NCBI GenBank assembly: GCA_944387055.1
Contig: CALXDL010000007.1
Location: 1 to 60,189 of the forward strand
Origin: an uncultured Oscillospiraceae bacterium
Lineage (GTDB): Bacteria > Bacillota > Clostridia > Oscillospirales > Oscillospiraceae
DNA length: 60,189 bases
Direction of reading: 5' to 3'
In this document: piece after piece, positions 8,738 to 17,437 of the stretch
Layout of the letters: every line of letters begins with the position of its first letter
Position numbering within the stretch: the first letter of the stretch is position 1
The notes under the pieces: generated by a model
The model's input: only the letters and a program-made list of their open reading frames with translations
Databases searched by the model: none
What the model was told of the DNA's origin: nothing
Made by a program: the position numbers and the translations under genes

Positions 8738-9451
8738 ATGGTACGGAGGATCATCGAGATCGACGAGGCGCGCTGCAATGGCTGCGGCGCCTGCGCGGCA
8801 GCTTGCCACGAAGGTGCCATCGGCATGGTAGACGGCAAAGCGAAGCTCTTGCGGGACGACTACTGCGACGGCCTGGGGGACTGCCTCCCCACCTGCCCCA
8901 CAGGCGCTATCCGCTTCGTGGAGCGAGAGGCGGCCGCCTATGACGAAGCGGCGGTGCTGGCCAGAAAAGCCGCAGCACAGCCGCAGGGAGGTGCTCACAC
9001 AGGCGGATGCCCCGGGAGCCGCGCGCAGGCGCTGCGCCCCGCGGCGGGGACGACGCCTGCCGCCTGCACGGAGCAGGCGCCGGTGTCCGAGCTACGCCAA
9101 TGGCCGGTGCAGATCAAATTGGTGCCCACCCAGGCCCCATGGCTGGACGGTGCCAAGCTGCTGATCGCAGCCGACTGCACCGCTTACGCCAGGGCCGATC
9201 TCCATCAGCGCTTCATGCGGGGCCGCATCACCCTCATCGGCTGTCCGAAGCTGGACGAAGGCGACTATACGGACAAGCTCACGGAGATCCTCCGCCGGAA
9301 CGATATCCGGGAACTGACCGTGATCCGCATGGAGGTCCCCTGCTGCGGCGGCATCCAGCGGGCGGCGGAAGCGGCCCTCCGCGCGAGCGGGAAGACCATC
9401 CCATGGCAGGTGGTGACACTGGGCCGGGATGGGACGATCATAGACGGATAG
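8738..9451 (+). CDS. two-cluster ferredoxin-domain protein with C-terminal extension
   Basis: The 237-residue protein opens with a ferredoxin domain: CNGCGACAAAC (residues about 11-21) ligates one 4Fe-4S cluster, and a second set CDGLGDCLPTC around residue 45 has a longer first spacing, so the second site may be altered. A variable Pro/Ala-rich linker follows, then a C-terminal domain of about 120 residues with conserved-looking Cys (LLIAADCTAY, IGCPKLDEGDY, VPCCGG). Such proteins are typically beside Crp/Fnr regulators in Clostridia and are presumed electron carriers or cluster-based sensors; the exact reaction is unknown. AAAGGAG precedes the ATG at 8738. The next ferredoxin follows after 13 bases. 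Confidence 0.85.
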   Translation: MVRRIIEIDEARCNGCGACAAACHEGAIGMVDGKAKLLRDDYCDGLGDCLPTCPTGAIRFVEREAAAYDEAAVLARKAAAQPQGGAHTGGCPGSRAQALRPAAGTTPAACTEQAPVSELRQWPVQIKLVPTQAPWLDGAKLLIAADCTAYARADLHQRFMRGRITLIGCPKLDEGDYTDKLTEILRRNDIRELTVIRMEVPCCGGIQRAAEAALRASGKTIPWQVVTLGRDGTIIDG

Positions 9452-9464
9452 GAGTAGATGGATC

Positions 9465-9647
9465 ATGCGAGCGACAGTGAACGAGAACTGTATCGGCTGC
9501 GGCCTGTGCGCCGGGACTTGCCCAGTGGTGTTCCAGATGGGCGACGACGGCCTCGCCCACGGCGGCGACGTGCCGGAAAACCAGGCGGCCCTGGCCGAGG
9601 AAGCGCGGGACGGATGTCCCGTCAGTGCCATCAGCATCGAGGCATGA
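9465..9647 (+). CDS. small ferredoxin (4Fe-4S)
   Basis: The 60-residue protein has CIGCGLCAGTC (residues 9-19) and a distal Cys in DGCPVSAI (around residue 51), enough for one 4Fe-4S cluster as in the single-cluster Clostridial and Thermotoga-type ferredoxins. It is acidic, as expected of an electron carrier. The ATG at 9465 has AGGAG 10 bases upstream and lies 13 bases after the preceding ferredoxin gene, so both should be expressed from the promoter facing away from the Crp/Fnr gene. A terminator hairpin follows at 9663-9693. Confidence 0.92.
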   Translation: MRATVNENCIGCGLCAGTCPVVFQMGDDGLAHGGDVPENQAALAEEARDGCPVSAISIEA

Positions 9648-9662
9648 GTGCCTCCCTGCGAA

Positions 9663-9693
9663 GACGCCCCTTGTCCTGCGGGACAGGGGCGTC
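9663..9693 (+). terminator. terminator of the ferredoxin operon
   Basis: GACGCCCC..TGTCC paired with GGACAGGGGCGTC, one bulged T and a TGCG loop, followed by a pyrimidine-rich CTCGCTTTCTCTT. Confidence 0.7.
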
Positions 9694-9716
9694 CTCGCTT
9701 TCTCTTCGCCATCTAC

Positions 9717-9751
9717 GGGAAAAAGAGCCTCCGCCTGTATGGCGGAGGCTC
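9717..9751 (-). terminator. intrinsic terminator of the spore germination gene
   Basis: An 11-bp perfect stem (9725-9735 with 9741-9751) ends in TTTTT on the minus strand, 5 bases after the stop codon. Confidence 0.9.
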
Positions 9752-9756
9752 CCTCC

Positions 9757-11175
9757 TCACGTGTTGTCCCGGCTGATGGGTTCCCGCAGGAACAGCCGCC
9801 GCAGCGCTTTGGCGTTGAATGGGATGAGCGGATAGAGATATCCCTTCCCCACGATGGGCTTCGTGATAGCCAGGAGCACCACGATCACCAGCACGCCCGC
9901 CAGGAACCCCCAGACGTCGAACGCAGCGGTCAGCAAAAGCAGCCCCACCCGCAGGAGCTTGAAGGCATATCCCATCTCATAGCTGGGCTGGGCAAAGCCC
10001 GCCACAGACACGAACGCCATATATACCAGCACCTCCGGCCCCAGCCATCCGGCTTGGACGGCAAAATCGCCCAAGATGAGGGCGCCGAGCATCGAGAAGG
10101 AGTTGGAGAGGGAATCCGGCGTGTTCAGGGACGCCAGCTTCAAAACATCGATGAGGAATTCCACGACCAGCAGCTGAGACAGCAGTCCCAGTGCCGCCGG
10201 CTCCGGCGAAGAGAGGAAGTCCAGCCAATCCGGCAGCCGTTCAGGCGTGCTGACCATCAGATACCACGCAGGCGTGATGAACAGTGAGATGAAGAACACC
10301 ACGATCCGCAGCAGCCGCAGATACGTGCCGATCAGGGGCGGGAAATAGAACTCGTTGGCCTCCTGGGTAAAATCGAAGAAGGCCGTGGGCAAGATCATCA
10401 CAGAGGGCGAGGTGTCCACCATCAGGATGACGCTGCCCTCCATGACGCAGGCGGCTGCGGTGTCCGGCCGCTCAGTATAGCGGACCTTCGGAAAGGGATC
10501 GTACCACTGTTTGGGCGCGATGGCCTCCGCCACGCTCTCCTGTCCCATGGTGAGCGATCGAGTCTCGATGGCCTTGAGCTTCTTTCGGATCTCCTCCAGG
10601 ACCTCCGGGTCTGCTTTGTCATCCAGATAACAGAGCACCACGTCTGTCTGCGATCGACCGCCCACCTTATGGCCCTCCATCGTCAGATGCGGGTCTCGGA
10701 TCCGCCGGCGCAGCAGGGCCATATTGGGCACCACCGCTTCGATGAATCCATCATGAGCGCCCCGAAGGACCTTCCCATCCGGCGGTTCCTGGACGCCCCG
10801 TCCAGGATAGTCCTTCGCGTCCACCAGCACGGCGCCCCGCAATCCTTCCATCAGGAAGAGCGTCTTGCCCAGGAGGACGCTGGTGACGATATCGTCCCGG
10901 TCGAAGCTGACGGCGGTCTCCGAGAACGTGACATACCGGTCCGCGAAGGCCTGCATTTCTGTCAGGCCCTCCAGATCCTCCGCCGTCAAAGACAGCCAAA
11001 ATGCTCCCATCCGCTCCAGCACGATGTCTTTCCCGTATCCGTCGATGACCCAGATCCTGGCCCGGCGGCCTCCGATGGAAAAGTCCCGGGTCACCAGGTC
11101 GCAGTTCTTGCCTGCTCCCAGCGTCTGGTCGAACCAGCGGACGTTGTCCGGGTAATTCGTTGAGATCTGCTCCAT
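9757..11175 (-). CDS. spore germination protein, GerA/SpoVAF family
   Basis: The 472-residue membrane protein has a soluble N-terminal half (to about residue 270), then at least four hydrophobic segments in the C-terminal half. These begin at the FPPLIGTYLRLLRI region and finish before a basic tail. GerA-family A subunits of nutrient germinant receptors and SpoVAF have this architecture; the N-terminal half resembles SpoVAF more than a receptor A subunit, because the extended linker before it is missing. It stands alone: no GerB, GerC or spoVA genes are adjacent. Its presence argues that the organism forms endospores. A terminator follows the stop. Family membership is confident; the subtype is tentative. 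Confidence 0.85.
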   Translation of the reverse strand: MEQISTNYPDNVRWFDQTLGAGKNCDLVTRDFSIGGRRARIWVIDGYGKDIVLERMGAFWLSLTAEDLEGLTEMQAFADRYVTFSETAVSFDRDDIVTSVLLGKTLFLMEGLRGAVLVDAKDYPGRGVQEPPDGKVLRGAHDGFIEAVVPNMALLRRRIRDPHLTMEGHKVGGRSQTDVVLCYLDDKADPEVLEEIRKKLKAIETRSLTMGQESVAEAIAPKQWYDPFPKVRYTERPDTAAACVMEGSVILMVDTSPSVMILPTAFFDFTQEANEFYFPPLIGTYLRLLRIVVFFISLFITPAWYLMVSTPERLPDWLDFLSSPEPAALGLLSQLLVVEFLIDVLKLASLNTPDSLSNSFSMLGALILGDFAVQAGWLGPEVLVYMAFVSVAGFAQPSYEMGYAFKLLRVGLLLLTAAFDVWGFLAGVLVIVVLLAITKPIVGKGYLYPLIPFNAKALRRLFLREPISRDNT

Positions 11176-11261
11176 GCTCCACCTCCGTAACTGCCGTTAG
11201 TATGTCTCGAGGTGCAGCTGCATATCCACGTCTCACGCCCGGCGTATCCCCATCCATGCGG

Positions 11262-11296
11262 GAAGGAGGCCGCCTGGATATCAGGCGGCCTCCTTC
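11262..11296. terminator. bidirectional terminator-like hairpin
   Basis: A 14- to 15-bp perfect stem (GAAGGAGGCCGCCTG with its complement) around GATAT lies between the germination gene's start and the end of the sugar-acid operon. U tracts are weak on both sides, so it best serves as the end of the sugar-acid transcript. Confidence 0.55.
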
Positions 11297-11339
11297 GTCT
11301 ATCCTGTGTATGAGAGGTCTACTATCCGTACCGGATCGA

Positions 11340-12503
11340 TCACACGAAGTTGCACACGCGGGCGATGGCCATCTCGGTATATCCCAGAGATTCCGCCTTC
11401 GTCTGCTTGCCGCAGGCCACCTCCTGGGTCAGCTTCAGCAGCTCATCGCCCAGCTCCTCCATCGTCTTGGTGCCATAGATGAGGGGAGAGGCATCCACGT
11501 CGATGTTGTCCACCATATTGGCATAGGTCAGCTTGTTGCCGGTGATCTTGATGACCGGGGCCAGGGGATTGCCGGTGGGGGTGCCGCGTCCCGTGGAGAA
11601 CACCACGATCTGCGCGCCCCCGGCCACCATCCCGGCCACGGAAGAGGGATCGTTGCCCGGGGTATCCATGATGACCAGGCCCTGCTTGGCCTCCACCTGC
11701 TTGGCATAGTCATACACGGCGTTCACAGGGCTGTGGCCGCCCTTGTGGATGCAGCCCAGAGACTTCTCCTCCAGGCAAGTCAGGCCGCCAGCCTTGTTCC
11801 CGGGGGAGGGGTTGCCCTCACGGACTTCTTCGCCCACCAGCTGGAGCGCCTTCTCATAGCGGTGCACGATCTCGAAGATCCGGTCGTGGACTTCGGGCGT
11901 GGCGGCACGGCGGGCCAGGATATGCTCGGCACCGATGAACTCCGTGGTCTCGGACAGGATGGAGGTCCCGCCCTCCTTCACGATCAGGTCGCTGAGCTGG
12001 CCGATCAGCGGATTGGCGGCCAAGCCGCTGGTGGGGTCGGAACCGCCGCACTCTGTGCCGATGATCAGCTCGGACATGGGGAACTCCTCCCGCTGGAGCA
12101 GAGAGGCCTCTTCCACCATGGCCTTTGCATAGCGCACGGCCTGGTCGATGGCCTTCAGCGTTCCGCCCGCCTCCTGGATGATGACCTGCTTGAGGGGCTT
12201 GTTGGTGCGCTCCTTGATGGCGGCGACCACCAGATCCATCTGGCAGTTCTCGCAGCCCAGGGACACCACCACCGTACCATACACGTTGGGGTTGGCAGCA
12301 TAGCCGGCCATGACGTCCATGGTGTACTGCTGGTCGGAAGCGACCTGAGAGCAGCCCAACTGGTTGTTGAACGTCACAGAGCCGACCACCTGCTGTGCGA
12401 TGATGCGGGTGGTGTCAGACGCGCAGACGCTGGCGGGCAGGATCAGCACCTTGTTGCGGACGCCAACGCGGCCGTCGGGACGCTTATAACCGTAAAAATT
12501 CAT
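11340..12503 (-). CDS. UxaA-family hydro-lyase, large C-terminal subunit (altronate-dehydratase-like)
   Basis: The 387-residue protein is the catalytic part of the altronate/galactarate dehydratase family: it opens with GYKRPDGRVGVRN, and contains SLGCENCQ, GTECGGSD and STGRGTPTG, the conserved Cys and Gly segments of the family. In E. coli UxaA this part and the SAF domain are one chain; here the SAF part is a separate gene 18 bp upstream. Family members dehydrate hexonates or hexarates to 2-keto-3-deoxy sugar acids. A KDG permease gene upstream in the same direction supports a role in uronate or sugar-acid use. The exact substrate (altronate, galactarate, or a sulfo- or lyxonate analogue) cannot be read from sequence. 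Confidence 0.88.
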   Translation of the reverse strand: MNFYGYKRPDGRVGVRNKVLILPASVCASDTTRIIAQQVVGSVTFNNQLGCSQVASDQQYTMDVMAGYAANPNVYGTVVVSLGCENCQMDLVVAAIKERTNKPLKQVIIQEAGGTLKAIDQAVRYAKAMVEEASLLQREEFPMSELIIGTECGGSDPTSGLAANPLIGQLSDLIVKEGGTSILSETTEFIGAEHILARRAATPEVHDRIFEIVHRYEKALQLVGEEVREGNPSPGNKAGGLTCLEEKSLGCIHKGGHSPVNAVYDYAKQVEAKQGLVIMDTPGNDPSSVAGMVAGGAQIVVFSTGRGTPTGNPLAPVIKITGNKLTYANMVDNIDVDASPLIYGTKTMEELGDELLKLTQEVACGKQTKAESLGYTEMAIARVCNFV

Positions 12504-12521
12504 CTTCCGTACCTCCTTCGA

Positions 12522-12812
12522 TCAACCCTTGGCATCCAGGTTTTCCCGGTGCTCCTCCAGATTATGGCAATGGACGTGCTCGCCGGCCTTGATGTCGCGG
12601 GCAGCCAGGCCGATGTGCTCGCCGTATTTGACGATGGGCTCGCCCTTGGCGATGTCGCGGGCGGCCAGCTTGTGGTAGATGGTGATGTCTTCCAGAGCCG
12701 TCAGGGTCTTCTCGTCTCCCTCGCAGGTGTATGTAACGGTCTCGCCCTTCTGGATGGGCTCGATGGCGACCACCACATTGTCCTTGGGTTCAACGATCAT
12801 GGCATTGAGCAT
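12522..12812 (-). CDS. UxaA-family small subunit, SAF domain
   Basis: The 96-residue protein is the SAF domain that forms the N-terminus of single-chain altronate dehydratases; it shows the expected pattern of short strands, a KGETVTY segment, and a HKLAARDIAKGE motif near residue 47. It presumably associates with the product of the gene just downstream to form the dehydratase. GAAAGGAG lies upstream of the ATG. It follows the KDG permease gene by 66 bp and overlaps nothing, and is probably in one transcript with both neighbours. Confidence 0.85.
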   Translation of the reverse strand: MLNAMIVEPKDNVVVAIEPIQKGETVTYTCEGDEKTLTALEDITIYHKLAARDIAKGEPIVKYGEHIGLAARDIKAGEHVHCHNLEEHRENLDAKG

Positions 12813-12878
12813 AATGGATTCTCCTTTCGATCCTCAGCTCGGTCCTCCTATGCGGGGACCGCAGGTACGACGGTATGT

Positions 12879-13847
12879 TCAGGCTTTCTTCACAGTGTCT
12901 GCCTTGGGGAACTTCGGGCAGCCATACTTCTTGGCCCACCAAGAGGTGATGAAGGGGACCAAGATGGCGGTCAAGATGGCGGAAGCAGCCACCTGAGAGG
13001 TGGCGATGTCCGCATAGGCCTCCCAGGAAGGATCGGTCCCCGCGATGACGGCAGGGACCGCCACGGCGTTGCCCGCGGTGGTGGCCACGGCCCAGCCGGC
13101 ATACCCGGGACGGCGGCTGATGAGCCGGTCGCACAGCACGATGAACGCGCCGCCCACGAAGCAGGTGATGAGGCCCAGCAGGATGCCCTGCACGCCGCCC
13201 TTGGCGATGTTGGTCAGGTTCATGCCAGCGCCCAGGCAGAAGCCGACGAACGGCAGCAAGATCGTGCCCGCAGGCGCCAGGAAATCGGACAGGTCCTTGT
13301 CGATGTTGCCCAGGATCATGCCCACCAGGATGGGGCCGATGGCAGCCACCAGGGCCATGATGGGGATATCGGCCAAGCCGCCCACGCCCATCGCGATCAT
13401 GGTCAGCATAGGTCCGTCATTGATGGCCAGCAGAGGCATGGCCGCCTGGTCGACGGTGTCGCCGTAGCTGTTCATCAGGGCCAGGTACACGGAACCGTTG
13501 GAGTTGGTCACGGCGGAGATGATGGCCAGCGCGCTCAGGCCCAGCAGGCCCTCCGGCCCGAAGACCCTGCCCACACCGATGCCGATGGCAGCACCGATGA
13601 CGAACTTGGAGATCAGCAGCACGCCCCCGCGCTTGACGACGCCGCCCATCTCCCGGAACCGGAGCGTGGTGCCCAGGCAGAACAGCTGGATGCCGATGGC
13701 GGTGTTGGCACCGGCGCTGGTGAAGGTGGCCGTGGTGAACGAACCGATGTTCACCACTTCTGGGATGAAGGTGTTGATGAGCGCGCCGAGCAGCATCGGC
13801 ACGACCATCATCCCTGCGGGGACTTTTTTCAAGAATCGCATGATCAT
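12879..13847 (-). CDS. kdgT: 2-keto-3-deoxygluconate permease (KdgT family)
   Basis: The 322-residue, roughly ten-helix transporter begins MIMRFLKKVPAGMMVVPMLL, the usual start of KdgT, and has the family's AIISAVTNSNGSVYLAL segment and repeated Gly-rich helices (FVGFCLGAGMNL). Family members import 2-keto-3-deoxygluconate with protons. The start at 13847 follows AGGAGGAG; the longer in-frame extension is out of register with the ribosome site. It leads the operon with the two UxaA parts. A promoter with TTGACA and TAGAAT is 115 bp upstream. The real cargo could be a related sugar acid. Confidence 0.9.
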   Translation of the reverse strand: MIMRFLKKVPAGMMVVPMLLGALINTFIPEVVNIGSFTTATFTSAGANTAIGIQLFCLGTTLRFREMGGVVKRGGVLLISKFVIGAAIGIGVGRVFGPEGLLGLSALAIISAVTNSNGSVYLALMNSYGDTVDQAAMPLLAINDGPMLTMIAMGVGGLADIPIMALVAAIGPILVGMILGNIDKDLSDFLAPAGTILLPFVGFCLGAGMNLTNIAKGGVQGILLGLITCFVGGAFIVLCDRLISRRPGYAGWAVATTAGNAVAVPAVIAGTDPSWEAYADIATSQVAASAILTAILVPFITSWWAKKYGCPKFPKADTVKKA

Positions 13848-13961
13848 GGGGTCTTCTCCTCCTCGCACAGTTTTCCGTTCTGGTCGCCTCCGTCTTTCCG
13901 CAGAGTGGAATCTCCTTCCAAAATCAGAATGTCCGCAGAAACACATCACGAAATCGTTTTG

Positions 13962-13991
13962 ATTCTATCGTTTCGTTCTGATATTTGTCAA
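13962..13991 (-). promoter_or_regulatory. promoter of the sugar-acid operon with flanking direct repeats
   Basis: TTGACA (13991-13986), 18-bp spacer, TAGAAT (13967-13962). Two AAACGAT direct repeats 14 bp apart surround the -10, and an imperfect inverted repeat CGAAAC../..GATTTCG spans it, a likely operator for an unidentified regulator. Confidence 0.65.
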
Positions 13992-14079
13992 GTAAATATC
14001 TTTTTCCCATTTTGTTTTTGTTCCTATTGAATAAATTTGTTCTTTCTTTTTTGTGCAAAAAAGAGTTTTTGTGCTATAG

Positions 14080-14116
14080 AGCGGCAGCGGGCCGCCGGCA
14101 ATGCCGGCGGCCCGCT
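14080..14116 (-). terminator. intrinsic terminator of the IlvD/Edd gene
   Basis: A 14-bp perfect G-C-rich stem (14086-14099 with 14103-14116) with a 3-base loop. T-rich sequence follows on the minus strand but not as a clean run. A second, weaker palindrome (CTTTTTTG-TG-CAAAAAAG) lies about 40 bases further on. Confidence 0.7.
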
Positions 14117-14151
14117 GATGGATCCCCCTGCCGGGGACCGCAAGTCGATAT

Positions 14152-15834
14152 TTACAGATTGTCGTATTTCAGGATCGCGCCTTCGGCGCCGGAAGCCGCG
14201 ATCTTGCAGTACAGGCCCAGCCAGCCCTTCTTGAACTTGGGCTCCGGCCGCTTCCACGCCTTCATGCGCGCGTCGATCTCCTCCTGGGGCACCATCAGAT
14301 CCAGCTGCCGCTTGTCCACATCGATCACGATCCGGTCGCCGTCGTGGACGATGGCGATCGGGCCGCCCTCAGCCGCCTCAGGGGAGATGTGGCCCACGAA
14401 GCAGCCGTTGTTGGTGCCGGAGAAGCGGCCGTCGGTGATCAGCGCGGTGGTCAGGGACAGGCCGCGGCCGTACAGATACTTCATGGCCTTGTACATCTCC
14501 CGCATGCCCGGGCCGCCCTTGGGGCCTTCGTAGCGGATGACCACCACATGACCGTCATGGACCTTACCGGCCAGGATGGCCTCCTCAGCCTCCTCCTCAG
14601 AATCGAAGCAGATGGCCTCGCCCTCGAAGTGGTGCAGGCTCTTGTCGAACGCGCCGGGCTTGGTGATACCGGTGTCGGGCGCCAGATTGCCCCGCAGCAC
14701 CGCCACGCCGCCGGAGAAGCCGAAGGGATCCTCCATGGTCCGGACCACCAGGCCCGTGGCCGGATAGGGATACTTGTGGGTCGCGATGTTCTCCGCCACC
14801 GTGTGGGCCGTGACGGTCATGGCATCCGTCTCCAGGATGCTCTGCATCCGCTCCATCAGGCGGGGCACGCCGCCGTCCCGATAGAAGTCGATGACATTGT
14901 ATTTGCACGCCGGGTTCATCTTGGCGATCTGCGGCGTGGTACGGGACAGGCTGTCGAACTCATCCAGGACCTTGATGTCCAGCTCCGCCTCGTGGGCGAT
15001 GGCGGTCAGGTGCATCACAGCGTTGGTGGAGCCGCTCATAGCCAGGCAGGCCTTGATGGCATTGCGGACCGATCCGTTGGTGATGATCTTCCGGGCCGTG
15101 ATGCCCTTCTCCACCAGTTCCATGATCTTCACGCCGGTCTCTTCCGCCTTCATCAGCCGCGCCGCAGAGGTGGCAGGCGCCAGACCGCCGTCCGGCAGGG
15201 TCATGCCCAGAGCCTCGGAGAGGGCGCACATGGTGTTGGCGGTGCCCAGATAGGAGCAGGAGCCGCAGCCCGGGCAGGCCGTATCCTCCAGGGATACATA
15301 CTCCTCCTCCGTGATCTTCCCAGCGGAGAGCATCCCGTACGCCTCCGTGCTGGAGGTCTGGTCAGCCTGACGGCCGTCGAATTCCACGCCGCCCTCCATG
15401 GGGCCGCCCGGCAGCAGGATGCAGGGGATGTCCAGCCGCGCCGCAGCCATCAGCATGCCCGGCACGATCTTGTCACAAGAGCCCAGCAGCACCAGGCCAT
15501 CGAACAAGTTGATCTGCGCCATGGACTCCACAGAGTTGGCGATCAGCTCGCGGGAGGGCAGGATGTAGTGCATCCCGTCGTGGCCCTGGCCCATGCCGTC
15601 GCAGCCGCCGATCACGCCGAATTCGATGGGCGTGCCGCCCGCGCGGTAGATGCCGTCCTTCACCCGCTGGGCGACCTGCCGCAGGTTGTAGTGCCCCGGC
15701 ACGCACTCGCTCCACGCGTTGGCGATCCCGATGATCGGGCGCTTCAGGTCCTCCGTCGTGAAGCCCATCGACTTCAGCGTCGCCCGATAGTACTGGTTGC
15801 CCAGCCCTTTGAGTATCTTCTCGCTGCGTTCCAT
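14152..15834 (-). CDS. ilvD: IlvD/Edd-family dehydratase (dihydroxy-acid or sugar-acid dehydratase)
   Basis: The 560-residue enzyme has the family's iron-sulfur cysteines in GSCDK (residue about 121) and CPGCGSC (about 192), the DGRFSG segment and GHISPEAAEGG near the C-terminus, and full IlvD length. IlvD makes branched-chain 2-keto acids; related enzymes (Edd, gluconate, xylonate and arabinonate dehydratases) dehydrate sugar acids. No ilvB, ilvC or leu gene is near, whereas the downstream genes are a KDG permease and an altronate-dehydratase-like pair, so a sugar-acid role is plausible. Overall the sequence looks like a standard IlvD, so the biosynthetic function is not excluded. A palindrome overlaps its promoter's -10. 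Confidence 0.9.
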   Translation of the reverse strand: MERSEKILKGLGNQYYRATLKSMGFTTEDLKRPIIGIANAWSECVPGHYNLRQVAQRVKDGIYRAGGTPIEFGVIGGCDGMGQGHDGMHYILPSRELIANSVESMAQINLFDGLVLLGSCDKIVPGMLMAAARLDIPCILLPGGPMEGGVEFDGRQADQTSSTEAYGMLSAGKITEEEYVSLEDTACPGCGSCSYLGTANTMCALSEALGMTLPDGGLAPATSAARLMKAEETGVKIMELVEKGITARKIITNGSVRNAIKACLAMSGSTNAVMHLTAIAHEAELDIKVLDEFDSLSRTTPQIAKMNPACKYNVIDFYRDGGVPRLMERMQSILETDAMTVTAHTVAENIATHKYPYPATGLVVRTMEDPFGFSGGVAVLRGNLAPDTGITKPGAFDKSLHHFEGEAICFDSEEEAEEAILAGKVHDGHVVVIRYEGPKGGPGMREMYKAMKYLYGRGLSLTTALITDGRFSGTNNGCFVGHISPEAAEGGPIAIVHDGDRIVIDVDKRQLDLMVPQEEIDARMKAWKRPEPKFKKGWLGLYCKIAASGAEGAILKYDNL

Positions 15835-15932
15835 AGTCTCGTCTCCTTTTTATTCCCATTTTCCCGGCCATCAGCCGGATATGTATGGTCTTTCCACGAT
15901 CTGGGATCCGATTCCACTTTGAGATAGTACGT

Positions 15933-15947
15933 CGTGATGATATCACG
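15933..15947. promoter_or_regulatory. palindromic operator over the IlvD/Edd promoter
   Basis: CGTGAT-GAT-ATCACG, a perfect 6-3-6 palindrome that overlaps the -10 of the promoter at 15937-15965. A bound dimeric repressor would cover the -10; the regulator is not identifiable here. Confidence 0.55.
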
Positions 15948-15965
15948 TCCGGGGTGGTTTGTCAA
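15937..15965 (-). promoter_or_regulatory. promoter of the IlvD/Edd gene
   Basis: TTGACA (15965-15960), 17-bp spacer, TATCAT (15942-15937): a near-consensus promoter 103 bp ahead of the start codon. Confidence 0.75.
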
Positions 15966-16033
15966 TTCGCTGCGCGAGTCTCTCCCCGCGCCGGAGCGCA
16001 TAGGCCGCTTCCAGTCAGGTCGCGAGAAAGCGA

Positions 16034-16070
16034 GCGGGCGCCGGGAGACCGCAAGGTCTCCGACGCCCGC
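16034..16070 (-). terminator. terminator of the cation/proton antiporter gene
   Basis: GCGGGCGTCGGAGACC paired with GGTCTCCCGGCGCCCGC (one bulge), then CTCGCTTTCTC on the minus strand. Confidence 0.7.
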
Positions 16071-16079
16071 CTTCGGGGT

Positions 16080-17393
16080 TCAGGACTTCTCCCCAGTCCC
16101 ATCGCCGTCTCCGCTCTCTCCGCCGGACATCAGCCGCTGGTCGGCTTCCAGCAGACGGTCGGCCACGATATCCAGCTGGGCCGTCTTCTGGTAGCGGTCC
16201 GTGAGTCCGCTGGCCTGCGGCTCCGCCTTGGTGCGGAACACCAGCTTGAGCAGGATGGGCGTCAGGATCGTCCCCCCGATGACCGTGATGATGACCGGGG
16301 TCATCATGGCACTGGTGAGGACGCCCAGGCTCAGGCCCCGGTCGGCCACGATGAGCGCCACCTCGCCCCGGCATACCATGCCCACGCCCACTTGCAGAGA
16401 CTCCCGGCGATCGAAGCCGCAGAGTTTCGCGCCAAGTCCGCATCCCACCACTTTCGAGATGACGGAGACCACCAGCAACAATATGGAGAATATGGCCATG
16501 CTGGTGGTGAGCCCGCCCACCGTCACGTCGATACCGATGCTGGCAAAGAACACCGGCGTCAGCAGCAGATAGCTCAGGGGTTCGAATTTGGACTGGATAT
16601 AGGCCGCCTTCGGAGTGCAGGAGATCACCAGGCCCGCCGCATAGGCGCCGGTGATATCCGCCACGCCGAAGAACGCCTCCGCGCAGTACGCCATCAGCAG
16701 GCACAGCACGAACGCCAGCACCGGATAGCGCCGCAGGTTCTGTTCATGAGAACGCTCCATCATCCACGTGAAGGCCCGTTTGGCCGCCACGCCGACCACC
16801 AATGCGGACACGAAGAACAGCACGATCTTCACCAGTACCAGCAGGACGCTCTCATCGCCGCCCGCCACGCTGCTCACCAGCGTCAGGGCGATCAGGCCCA
16901 GCACATCGTCGATGAGCGCCGCCGCCAGGATGGTGTTGCCCACCTTGGTATCCAGCCTGCCCATCTCCCGCAGGGTCTCCACGGTGATGCTGACGGACGT
17001 GGCCGTCAGGATGGTCCCGACGAACACGGCCTCCAAAAAGCTTCCTTTGGTCAAAAGCCCTGTCTCTCCAGCTCCCCAGGCCAGGGCCGTGCCCATGGCC
17101 AGCGGGACCAGCACGCCGCACAGCGCCACCAGGAACCCGGCCTTCCCGGTGCTGCGCAGCTCATGGATGTCCGTGCCCATGCCGGCAGAGAACATCAGCA
17201 CGATGACGCCCAGTTCACTGACCTGAGACAGGAACTCCGTCTCCGCCAGGATATCCAGGCCGGCCGGGCCCAGCAGGAGCCCTGCCAGCAGAGCGCCCAC
17301 CACCTGCGGCATCTGGATCCGCTGGGTGAACAGGCCCAAGACTTTGGTGCTCAATAAGATCAGCGCCAGATCGAGCAGATAATGATATGACAT
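16080..17393 (-). CDS. cation:proton antiporter, CPA2 (KefB/NapA-like)
   Basis: The 437-residue membrane protein has about twelve hydrophobic segments, starts with a short N-tail and a helix at residues 6-20, and holds the paired acidic ALIDDVLGLI motif (residue about 163) that carries protons in CPA antiporters. No RCK or TrkA-N domain follows: the last 30 residues are hydrophilic and end in GTGEKS. It should exchange sodium or potassium for protons across the cytoplasmic membrane and help keep pH. It is a lone gene. A promoter with TTGCAA, a 16-bp spacer and TATGAT is at 17438-17465. Confidence 0.9.
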   Translation of the reverse strand: MSYHYLLDLALILLSTKVLGLFTQRIQMPQVVGALLAGLLLGPAGLDILAETEFLSQVSELGVIVLMFSAGMGTDIHELRSTGKAGFLVALCGVLVPLAMGTALAWGAGETGLLTKGSFLEAVFVGTILTATSVSITVETLREMGRLDTKVGNTILAAALIDDVLGLIALTLVSSVAGGDESVLLVLVKIVLFFVSALVVGVAAKRAFTWMMERSHEQNLRRYPVLAFVLCLLMAYCAEAFFGVADITGAYAAGLVISCTPKAAYIQSKFEPLSYLLLTPVFFASIGIDVTVGGLTTSMAIFSILLLVVSVISKVVGCGLGAKLCGFDRRESLQVGVGMVCRGEVALIVADRGLSLGVLTSAMMTPVIITVIGGTILTPILLKLVFRTKAEPQASGLTDRYQKTAQLDIVADRLLEADQRLMSGGESGDGDGTGEKS

Positions 17394-17437
17394 CTCGACA
17401 CCTCCCCGGAGAGGACTCCCCCCTCCGAACGCCCCTC

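Noticed and set aside
11160-14030. 956-codon plus-strand open frame over the sugar-acid genes
   Set aside because: Antisense of three recognisable genes; the protein is His/Asp/Gly-rich as expected from the complement of GC-rich coding DNA.
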